From positions 6,200,001-6,264,000 of the forward strand of contig JAWHQI010000065.1 of the NCBI GenBank assembly GCA_033032865.1: a stretch of 64,000 bases of DNA. The letters run 5' to 3'. Made by a program: the position numbers and the translations under genes. This DNA comes from Dactylorhiza incarnata. Its lineage: Eukaryota > Streptophyta > Magnoliopsida > Asparagales > Orchidaceae. The notes under the pieces were generated by a model, which was given only the letters and a program-made list of their open reading frames with translations, searched no databases and had not been told where the DNA came from. Below are positions 52,367-61,486 of the stretch, in pieces. How positions within the stretch are numbered: the first letter of the stretch is position 1; every line of letters starts with the position of its first letter.

Positions 52367-53760
52367 ATGATCTCGCTTTTTACTGGGTCAGATTTCAACT
52401 ACTGGAAATCTAGGATGATGTGTTTTCTTATGATCATGGATATAGAAGTATGCAATATGGTAGAAGTTCGGTACTCACCTCCTACAATTGTAGTAGGAGA
52501 GGTTACTATAGAAAAACCTAAGGATAAATGGGATGATAACGATAAACTCAAATGTAGAAATAATGCTAAGGCAATGAATGCTTTATATTGTGCTTTAAAT
52601 AGAACTGAATTTAATAGAATTTATGCATGTATAACTGCTTATGATATTTGGAACCAATTGGAAGTTACTCATGAAGGTACATCACAGGTGAAAGATGCAA
52701 AACTATTCCAACTGGAATCAGAGTATGAAAAGTTCAAGACGGAAGTTGAAGAAGACATCAACTCGATGTGCACACGCTTCACCAAGATCGTCAACGCTTC
52801 AAAAGCTCTTGGAAAGATCTACTCCGGCGGCGACTTGGTCAGAAAGATTCTTCGCTCTCTACCTCCAAGGTTCAATCCAAAGGTGACGGCCATCTCGGAG
52901 GAACGCAACCTAAGAACACTCCAGATCGAGAATCTCATTGGGAATCACAAAACACATAAGGTAGAACTCCAGATTCAACATGATGAATACAACAAAGAAG
53001 GAGAGCAACGAAGATGATGATGAAGATGAAGAAGGTCTCCTGGTCAAGAACTTCAAAAAATTCATAGAAATCCGGAAAGAAGGAACACCTTCCGGAAATA
53101 CTTCCAAAAGGATGCTCGACGAAAAGGGTCTTCCTCTTCCTCAAAGAAAGAAAAGGAAAGTGAAGACGAAGAAGAAAGACCACCACCGGAGTGCTATCAC
53201 TGTAGGAAGACCGGGCTCATTCAGAGCCAGTGCCCGAAGTATCTAAAGGAGCAAAAAGAAAAATGATACAAAGGGAAGGAGAAAAAAAAGGTGCTGAAAG
53301 ATGCAACATGGGATGATTCTTCCTCTGAAGAATCAAGCAGATCTGAGTCAAGCAGCGAGGTGGAAGAAAACTTATGCTTGATGGCAAAAGACAACGATGA
53401 TGACACCAGTATTCTTAGTGACAGTGAGGTAACTCCTCCCACCTTCGAAAAACTTTATGATGAATTTGTTCAAACCTGCAAAGCCTATGATAAAAGCATA
53501 GAAGATAATATTATTTTAAATTGTGAAAATGAATCTCTCATCAAAGGAAATCATAAGTTTACTAAAAAAATTATTTCTTTGGAAAAGAGAAATATTTCAT
53601 GCCAAGAGTGTGAACACTCCTTATATAAGACAAAAGATATCGATGTTTCTCTCTCTAACGCCCTCTCACAAATCAAAACTCTTACAAGAGAAAAGGGGGA
53701 CTTAGAGAGAAAAATAAAAACATCTCTCTTACAGATTGAAAATAACAAAAAAAGGTTTTG
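52367..53760 (+). pseudogene. gag: Sirevirus-3 gag
   Basis: Open from 52367 (FTGSDFNYWKSRMMCFL) through a UBN2-type domain (NAKAMNALYCALN, AYDIWNQLEVTHEGTSQ, FQLESEYEKFK, RKILRSLPPRFNPKVTAI) to 53017, then frameshifts. The zinc knuckle, in another frame near 53192-53235, reads CYHCRKTGLIQSQC: the histidine of CX2CX4HX4C is leucine. A coiled-coil C-terminal part (LEKRNISCQECEHSLYKTKD, ALSQIKTLTREKGDLERKI) ends at 53760. Confidence 0.85.
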
Positions 53761-54145
53761 AAAATAAATGTGTCATGCTTGTAAAAAAAACTCATCTCTT
53801 AAAAAACAAACTCATGACCTCAACATGGTCATCAAAAAATTTGGAATTGATCAAAAATCCCTGGACATGATTTTGGGGAACCAATGTTATGGTTCTGGAA
53901 AATTTGGGCTGGGATATCAAAGTGACAGCTACCACCCGACGCTAGCCACTAACGCCGGCGGTAGCCCCTCATATAAAAAATCTTCTATTTTTTCAAAAAA
54001 TCTTTTATTTTTTCAAAAAATCTAACCTCATGCAGTAAGAGCAATATAGAATTTCAGAAAAGGGCTGGGTCTCAACCCCATTTATTTTGTGTGCAAACTA
54101 CCATAGGTTTGTAGGAAGGCTAAGTAAACGGAGGACGTATGGTAC
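53761..54145 (+). pseudogene. Sirevirus-3 gag tail and gag-pol gap
   Basis: Short frame with VIKKFGIDQKSLDMILGNQ, then a degenerate, AT-rich gap with a small tandem repeat (TCTTCTATTTTTTCAAAAAA, 53978-54022). No second zinc knuckle visible. Confidence 0.55.
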
Positions 54146-56658
54146 TTGGACTCGGGATGCTCCAAGCACATGACGAGAAACAAAGCAAAGTTCCTTAGCC
54201 TAGAAAAGAAGAAGGGAGGGATCGTAACCTTTGGAGATAATGGTAAAGGAAGGATCATGGGAGTCGGTACAGTGGGTAACGAATCCTTTACTATCTCTAA
54301 TGTCCTTTATGTAAAAGGTCTAAAACATAACTTAATATCTATTAGTCAATTGTGTGATAAAGAATTAGATATTTTATTTGAGTCATCCACAAATCTTTGC
54401 AAAATATTTAATCCTAACACAAAAGATGTTTTACTAGCTGCACCTAGAACTCACAACGTATATATAGTGTCATTTCATGATCTTTCCAAACCACCTATAA
54501 AATATTTTATAACTAAAAATGACGAGTTAGAACTTTGGCATAGACGTTTAGGTCACGCTAGTACAAAGCTCATTTTAAAACTAGCCAAAAAGGAATTGAT
54601 TAGAGGATTGCCTAGATTAAATAGAAATTTATCTTCACTATGTTCTCAATGTCAAAAAGGAAAATTTATAAAATCATCTTTTAAAAGCAAAAATGAAATT
54701 TCTACTACAAGACCTTTGCAATTAATTCATATGGATCTCTTTGGCCCGTTAACACCACAAGTCTTGGAGGTAGAATATATACATTTGTTCTAATAGATGA
54801 TTTCTCTAGATATTATTGGACTTTATTTCTCTCTTCCAAATCTGATGCGTTTTGCGAATTTTCAAAATTATGTACTCGTATTCAAAATGAACTAGATTTA
54901 AAAATAAAATGCATTCACTCAGATCATGGAGGAGAATTTGAAAATGAAAATTTTAAATCTTTTTGTGATATGTTAGGTATTAAACATGAGTTCTCTACTC
55001 CACACACACCTCAACAAAATGGTGTTGTAGAAAGAAAGAATCGGACAACTCAAGAACTAGCACGTACTATGCTATATGCATATAAATTACCTAAGTCTTG
55101 TTGGGCCGAAGCCATAAGCACATCATGCTATGTAATGAATAGAGTCATGCTTTGTCAATCTTTAATTCTCACACCATATGAACTATATTATCAAAAGAAA
55201 CCTAACATGTCATATTTTAAAGTATTTGGTTGTAAATGTTTTATTCTCAATACAAAAGATGGCTTAGGGAAGTTTGATGAAAAAATGTGATGAAGGAATA
55301 TTTCTTGGATACTCTTCAACAAGTAAAGCTTATAGAATATTTAACAAAACAACGAGTAAGGTTGAAGAGTCTATTAATGTAAAATTTGATGAATTTATTT
55401 CTTGTGTAGAAAAACTTCCTACAGGTACAAATGATGAACCCTTACCATCTTTGGAGCACGACGAAGAGGAACCTTCCAAAGAAGAGGAGGAGAAGGCCAA
55501 GGAAGATGAATATGTGCCTCCAAGCATCTTAAACGTCTCAAAGAATCATCCAAAGGAGATAGTTATAGGGAAACCACTTATTGGGGTAAGAACTCGATCT
55601 TCTCTTCATGAAACGTTTTCAAATATTTGTTTTGTTTCCTAAATTGAACCTAAAAATGTTTCAATCGCTTTAAATGACGAATTTTGGTTTTTGGCTATGA
55701 ATGAAGAGCTAGATCAATTTGAAAGAAATAAACTTTGGAATCTAGTAGAACGTCCATCTAATCATCCCGTTGTTGGCGTAAAATGAATTCTTAAAACTAA
55801 ATTAGATGGTGAATCTAAAATTACAAGAAATAAAGCTCGCTTAGTCGCTCAAGGCTATTCTCAAATCGAGAGGGTAGATTTTGAAGAATTTTTTGCACCC
55901 GTTGCTCGCATAGAATCTATACGATTTTTTTTTGCCATTTGCGAGTTTTAAAAGAATAAAATTATTTCAAATGAATGTTAAAAATGCTTTTTTAAATGGG
56001 TTTATAAAAGAAGAAGTTTATGTAGAACAATCCCCCAGTTTTATAAATGAAAAATTTCCTAATCATATTTATAAATTAGAAAAAGCGCTTTATGGTTTTA
56101 TAACAAGCGCCTCATGTATGGAATGAAAGACTTACATCATTTTTGTTAAAGCACGGGTATGTCATGAGAAGTGCCGACAACACACTCTTCATTAAACATA
56201 ATAATAATGATTTAATTATTTTATAAATATATGTTGATGATATAATTTTTGGAGCCACTAATGAAGAGTTGTGTAATGAAGTAGTCTTAGTAAAGAAAAA
56301 TGAATTTGAAATGAGCCTTGTAGGAGAACTTTTTTATTTTCTTGGTTTTCAAATTCCACAATGAAATGATGGTATTTTTATTTGCCAAACAAAATATGTT
56401 CATGATATGCTTAAACGATTTGGATTTGAAAATCTTAAACAAGCTTCTACACCTATTAGTGCTTCTTTAAAACTAGGAAAAGATGAATCTGAAATTTCTA
56501 TCGATCAAACTTTATATAGAGGTATGATAGGATCTCTTCTTTACTTAAGTGCATCTAGACTAGATATAATATTTACCGTATGTTTATGTGCTCGCTTTTA
56601 AGCCAATCCAAAAGAATCCCATTTCAAAGAGGTAAAACATATTTTTAGATATCTATTA
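54146..56658 (+). pseudogene. pol: Sirevirus-3 protease, integrase and RT, broken
   Basis: Protease DSG in MDSGCSKHMTRNKAKF. Pre-integrase LWHRRLGHASTKLILKL and CSQCQKGK; integrase core HMDLFGPL, SDHGGEF and NGVVERKNRT give D,D,E. Frameshifts near 54770 and 55280 and stops at about 55640 and 55784 follow. RT reads [21 protein letters not shown] and [13 protein letters not shown], then LGKDESEISIDQTLYRGMIG. In FQMNVKNAFLNG the catalytic aspartate (usually QMDVK) is Asn. Ends at RYLL before RNase H. Confidence 0.88.
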
Positions 56659-56814
56659 GGGTCCGTTCGTTTGAACGGAATTGGGGGGTAGGAATTGGAA
56701 TTATCCCAATTCTAATTCCCGTGGGAATCAGAATTGAGACAATTCCAATTTTACTGTTTGGATGCGGTCAAGAAGGAATTGGAATTGACAATTCTTTTCT
56801 TCAGGAATTCAATC
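56659..56814 (+). mobile_element. Harbinger/Tourist-like MITE fragment
   Basis: Begins GGGTCCGTTCGTTTG directly after TTA (56656-56658), the form of PIF/Harbinger ends and their TTA target. The rest has repeated GGAATTGGAATT / AATTCCAATT inverted words. The other end is missing: Sirevirus-2 starts at 56815. Confidence 0.5.
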
Positions 56815-57051
56815 TGAAAGTATCTAGTCGCAACCTAAATCACCTAGAGGGGGGGGGTGAATAGGTAGATTCTGCGTCGTTTTGCGGAATAAAAATATTG
56901 GAAATAAAAGCACACAGAAAAGTAAACACGACACAACACAGAGAATTTATAGTGGTTCCCCGATGTGGGTAGTCCACTTTCCTGCCTCGCCTATCTAGCA
57001 CTCCAAGGCTAGATTCGGCTACTTCACCAAACTCGGATCAATCAATATCCT

Positions 57052-57212
57052 ACTACTCGGAGTTCACAACTCCTACAAGCTCGGAGCAAGAATACTCCTA
57101 CAACAACTCGGAGAACAAACTTCTCCTACAAACTCGGAGCACACAAGCTCCTACAACTCGATCCTCAAACAAGGATCTACACAATAACTCGGAAGCAAGC
57201 TTCCTACAAGAT
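57052..57212 (-). repeat. Hairpin chain in Sirevirus-2 leader, 7 units
   Basis: In + orientation each unit is CTCG, stem, loop, complement, TACAA. Stems: GGAT/ATCC, GGAGT/ACTCC, GGAG/CTCC, GGAGAA/TTCTCC, GGAGC/GCTCC, GATCCT/AGGATC, GGAAGC/GCTTCC. Two more units than Sirevirus-1, with stem sequence changes compensated on both sides. Confidence 0.8.
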
Positions 57213-57585
57213 TTAAAATATGGTTCTTATAACAACACAGTAAATTGAAAAACAATCTTCTTAAACTTCCGATGAAGTTCTTCATCAGATCTTGAGAGAA
57301 AGATTTCTTCTTCTTAGCAATAAACTTCAGTCCTTTGTGAATGAAGAATGAAGAAATCTTGAAAATGATTTGAAGCTAGATCTGAGAACTTGAATCGACT
57401 TGATCAATAGAAGATGAGAGCTAATCAGTAGATTTTGATCTTGACGATTGAACTTTTGAAGACGAATCACGAATTGCTGGCTTTGTCGGAGACGAAACAC
57501 TTGCGTGAGAACAGTCGGCCGTCAGTAGTAATTTGCGATTTCTTTTTCAATTCACGATTAGGGTTATCTGGAAATAATCTTTAGG

Positions 57586-57593
57586 TATTTATA
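57586..57593 (-). promoter_or_regulatory. TATA box, Sirevirus-2 LTR
   Basis: TATAAATA on the - strand in the same context as Sirevirus-1. Confidence 0.7.
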
Positions 57594-58260
57594 GAGTCTT
57601 CTTCCAACGGTCATAAGCGCGAATTAGGGATCTAGCTCCACGTGTACTGTACATGGGAAATGCCCTAAAGAATACGCCGTCGAATTGAACCGGAAACTAC
57701 CTGCAGACCGATTCGGCGAAATGGATTAACCGAATGGCATTAACTGAATTTATTCGGTTAAACCATATAGTCGAATTCGGCAGTTCTAGGGATTCGACTA
57801 AACAGATTCACCGAATTTCATTAAACGAATTTGACTATTCTTTTACTTAGAAAAATAAACCCTTCGGACAAGGATTAGCCGAATTCGGTTATACCCATTC
57901 AAACCATATAGTCGAATTCGACTATATGTTCTGAATGATATAATCGAATTTTACTTAAGTTATTTTCCTTTCTCAAATGATTCCATCATCAGCTCCAGTC
58001 CTTCTTCTCTAGCACTTTGTAAATGAAGTACATCCCAATAGAGAGATTTCACATGAGCCAACACTTTGGTCTATACAATGAGGGATTACATTGTACAGGC
58101 ATGTGTTTGACGACTCATTGAAACCTGACATTGGTTTGTACTTAGAGTGGAATAACCTGTCACATCACAGCTAAAGTGCATAATCAAATACAATTACAAT
58201 TCGTTTTAGTTTGAAGGGGACTTCTTCAAATCAGGGCTATTGTGGATACAATACCCAACA

Positions 58261-58276
58261 ATCTCCCCCTATTTGA
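58261..58276 (-). promoter_or_regulatory. Polypurine tract of Sirevirus-2
   Basis: AAATAGGGGGAGAT on the - strand before the LTR. Confidence 0.8.
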
Positions 58277-58462
58277 AGAAGTCAGAACCCTATCTACTAA
58301 GGTGAATTGCACATGAAATAATAAATATAAGCAAGTAAAGAACCGAACTATGTGGATATATAAAAGCATCATAAACAAAAACTTAAGTCCACCAAAAATT
58401 AATTAGACAGCAATATATAAATGTTCTTAAAAGAGAAATAGAGTTTTGCGATCAAGCATCCA

Positions 58463-61004
58463 TCATTTCTCTTTCGTCTTTCCCTTTTGAATCTTCTTCA
58501 ATTGTCTGACAAAGTAAGCTTTTGGCTTCGGAAAATATCTTGGAGGAGGAGAAGGAGGCTTTTCATCATCTTGATGGTTCCTGTAGTGAATTCTTCTCTT
58601 GAGCCTAGCCATCTCCCATTTGTGGATCTCATCTCTATCATAGTAATTGTCGACAGATGCATTAGAGTTCATCACAAGATTATAAGTGTCCGAAATGATA
58701 TTCCTGGATTCCGGACTCCACAGTTCTCCAACAATCTTCCTGGGATGAGGTGCTCTTGGTTCTAGAAATCTGGGACCTGCAACCCTTCTAGCATCATGCA
58801 TAAAACCACCTGAGCTTGATCCTCCTTGATCAACTCTAGCTCTTTTCCTGAAGTTTTCTTCTTTATCGTCTGACCAATGATAATTTTCATGAGGAATAAA
58901 AGGTTCAGACGGAGCAGCAAATTGAATTTCTGGATGGAATTCTTCAGACGGAAATGCTGGTTGCGCAGAAGATTGGCCTGGCCCTTGGAAACCATGGACA
59001 TAGCCTCTTGACAATTCATTGTGCAACCACATTTGATTTTGATGCAGATAACCATATAAATCTTGAAACTTGACATCAATCCCTCTTGAAATTTCTGAAA
59101 GCTGGGATTGAACATTCATATATGATTCTTGAATTCTTCCTTCTATCTCTCTATTCAAATCAAAAATTTGCGTTTGAATCCTTTCATGCAATCTTTCCTC
59201 CCCCTTTCTGACTTCTTCAGTCAGGGTTTGGATAATTTCATTCTTCACACTCTGGAGAGAGTTCTGAACGGCCGATCTTCCCCTCACTGCATCCTCAAAA
59301 AGTATATTGCTGATTTTCAGAGAGTTTTGCAGTATTATCACAAATCGAGTGTAATCCATCCACTACATGCTTTAGGGTGGAAGCACCCATCGAGAAATAT
59401 TCATCATGCTTTTCTTTGACCTTGTCTACACTGTGGGCTACTGAGTGTAAATGATTGCCCGTTCCCTTCTTTATGGCTCTGGTCTTCTCAAAAACCTGAC
59501 GGAGAGCAAATTCAAAGAATCTTTTCTGCTTTACAAGCAGTTCTTCCAAATTTGTCATCATGGAGTCTTCAGCAGAGGGAGGTTGAGCTTGGAATCGAGA
59601 AGATATTCCAAAATCATCCTTAGCGACCAGAAAATCACTTGAATCTACATCATTCATATAGTGATAAAATTGAAGAGCATCGAGGGTGTCATCATTTCTA
59701 ACTAGAGGAGGGGTGGAGCCTTCATTTCTTTTATCTTCAACAGTGATCTGAATTTTGTGAATTTTGGGGTGTGGCACTGATTTCCCCTTATTCTTGGATG
59801 AAGAGGCAGAAGGCCCTGCTTCATGTTCATCTCCAATAATGATTGTAATATTTTCAGGAGGCGGAGTTAGCTCTGTCTTATCTTGCTTGTCTGCTGCGGA
59901 ATGAGAATGCTCAGAATGGACATTCTCCCCCTCAATCTAAGCAGGGATTTCATCTACTGGAAGAGAATCTTTCCCCTTTGCTGACTTATCTATCTTCACT
60001 GCATCAGCATCAGGGTCATCTCCCCCTTCATCATTACCATCACTATCATCATTTCTACCACCATTGTCATCTGCCTTGGAATGAGAGCTGTCAGGAGTAG
60101 AAATCTTTGGAGATGGAGCTGGAGAGACTACAGGAGAATCTCGTGTGCCTGATTCTGGTAGCTTAGAACACTCCCCCTTGGAGGGTTCACGTTCTTTTTC
60201 ATGTTCTTTTTCAGGAGAGGAGACTGGAGAATTACTGTCGAAGATCCTTTCAGACTCATCGCAAAGGATCTTTTTAGCTTTTGAAACAATGGGAGTCAGC
60301 ACCTTGGTCTCACCAACTTTCCTGGACCATCTTTCAATCATGGAGGAATCTATTCTTTTGAAATGGTGGAGAGGGGTTCCTGTCTTCATGCTGAATCTGA
60401 CTTTGTCTAAGCGATTGAGATATAAAGAGAGGATTCTTCCAAAGTTGGGAGTGTTCAGACTAGCTGAAATTCTGTCAAACAACACGCTGCCCCAATCAAC
60501 CCTTTTCCTGCAGATTACTGAGCCGAGCAATTTGAACATATCATTTGAAATGTAATCATGAGAGCCAACTTTACACAAAAGAACTTTCCCCATAATATCT
60601 GAGAGCAGTTTCCCTTCCTCATTCATGTGCTTCCGATAGATGGATTTAGTTCCTTTAGGCAATCCACAAAACGAAAATGCCTTCTTGAAGTCCTTGGAAG
60701 AGAAATCATCTGATTCGGTTACCACTGGAAGTTTGAGAAGCTTAGTCAATCTGGAGGGAGAAACCTTGACTGAGAGATCACCGATCTTGCTCTTGATTAC
60801 TGACCCTTGCCTCCTGAGTTCTGCATGCTTGAAGAACTTCAACACTTCCTTCTCAAGAACCTTGCAAGGATGCTCTAGAACAAAGCCTAATCCTGCAACT
60901 TCAAGCGCCAACACGACATTGCAGAATTCATCCATCGAACTGTCGAACCCAGTCCTTACGAGCTCACTGCCGGAGAGCAACTTGCTCGACTGCTTCTTAG
61001 ACAT
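58463..61004 (-). pseudogene. Extra ORF in env position of Sirevirus-2, stop and frameshift
   Basis: From ATG 61004 (MSKKQSSKLLSG). The N-terminal domain is almost identical to Sirevirus-1. TAG at 59937-59939 replaces a CAG, and a frameshift lies near 59300-59360. The heptad region is well conserved. A segment of about 385 bp (58528-58912) near the C terminus is strongly diverged from Sirevirus-1 (3411-3821), although both flanks are nearly identical. Function unknown; no membrane segment seen. Confidence 0.75.
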
Positions 61005-61486
61005 TGCGAATGGAACTTTGGAGAAGAATCAATCGAGGGAGACAAAACGGCAGAGGAATCGCACGAACGAAGTTCAGAGTCGGAAGTGAAGCAACGGACG
61101 AATTCGGGAGTGCGATGCGTTCGAATTTCTCTTTTAAGAATCATTTATAAAGAGTTGGAAATTGGGAGAGAGAGCGCGTACCTGATATTTTGAATCGTGT
61201 CTCTTCGGATTCCAGTAAATGATAAGAAAGAAATTTGAATTCCGAAAGATTCGTCATTCGGCTATTGGGATTAGTCGAATTCGATTAATAGGATTTGCCG
61301 AATTCGGTTAATAGGATTCGCCGAATTCGGTTAAAGGGGTTCGATTAGCCGAATTCGATTAATCGAAATCGCCGAATTCGACTAAATGGTATAGTCGAAT
61401 GCAATTCGATGATATCTTCTGAGAAATTCGACTATTCAAATTTCTGTCTTCTGGGAGAAGAAATTTTCTGATTTCTGTGCTTGTTT
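61005..61486 (-). promoter_or_regulatory. Internal promoter-like spacer of Sirevirus-2
   Basis: TATA-like TTTATAAATG at 61142-61151; upstream of it, tandem palindromic words GCCGAATTCG(A/G)TTAAT at 61270-61385, expanded relative to Sirevirus-1. Same order as in the LTR: palindromes, TATA, leader, ORF. Confidence 0.55.

Larger units (their letters stand above)
51207..56658 (+). mobile_element. Sirevirus-3 (Ty1-copia), decayed, 3' end lost
   Basis: + strand: 5' LTR, tRNA-Met PBS, UBN2 gag, protease, integrase, RT; breaks off before RNase H at 56658 where a Harbinger-like fragment and then Sirevirus-2 begin. The LTR ends with a TTCACCCCC tract like the other Sireviruses. No 3' LTR in the window. 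Confidence 0.88.
56815..58260 (-). repeat. 3' LTR of Sirevirus-2 (1446 bp)
   Basis: TGAAAGTATCTAG ... ATACCCAACA. Clearly homologous to 1731-3140. TATA at 57586-57593; palindromes 57680-57960, including a perfect 24-bp one at 57905-57928. Confidence 0.93.
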
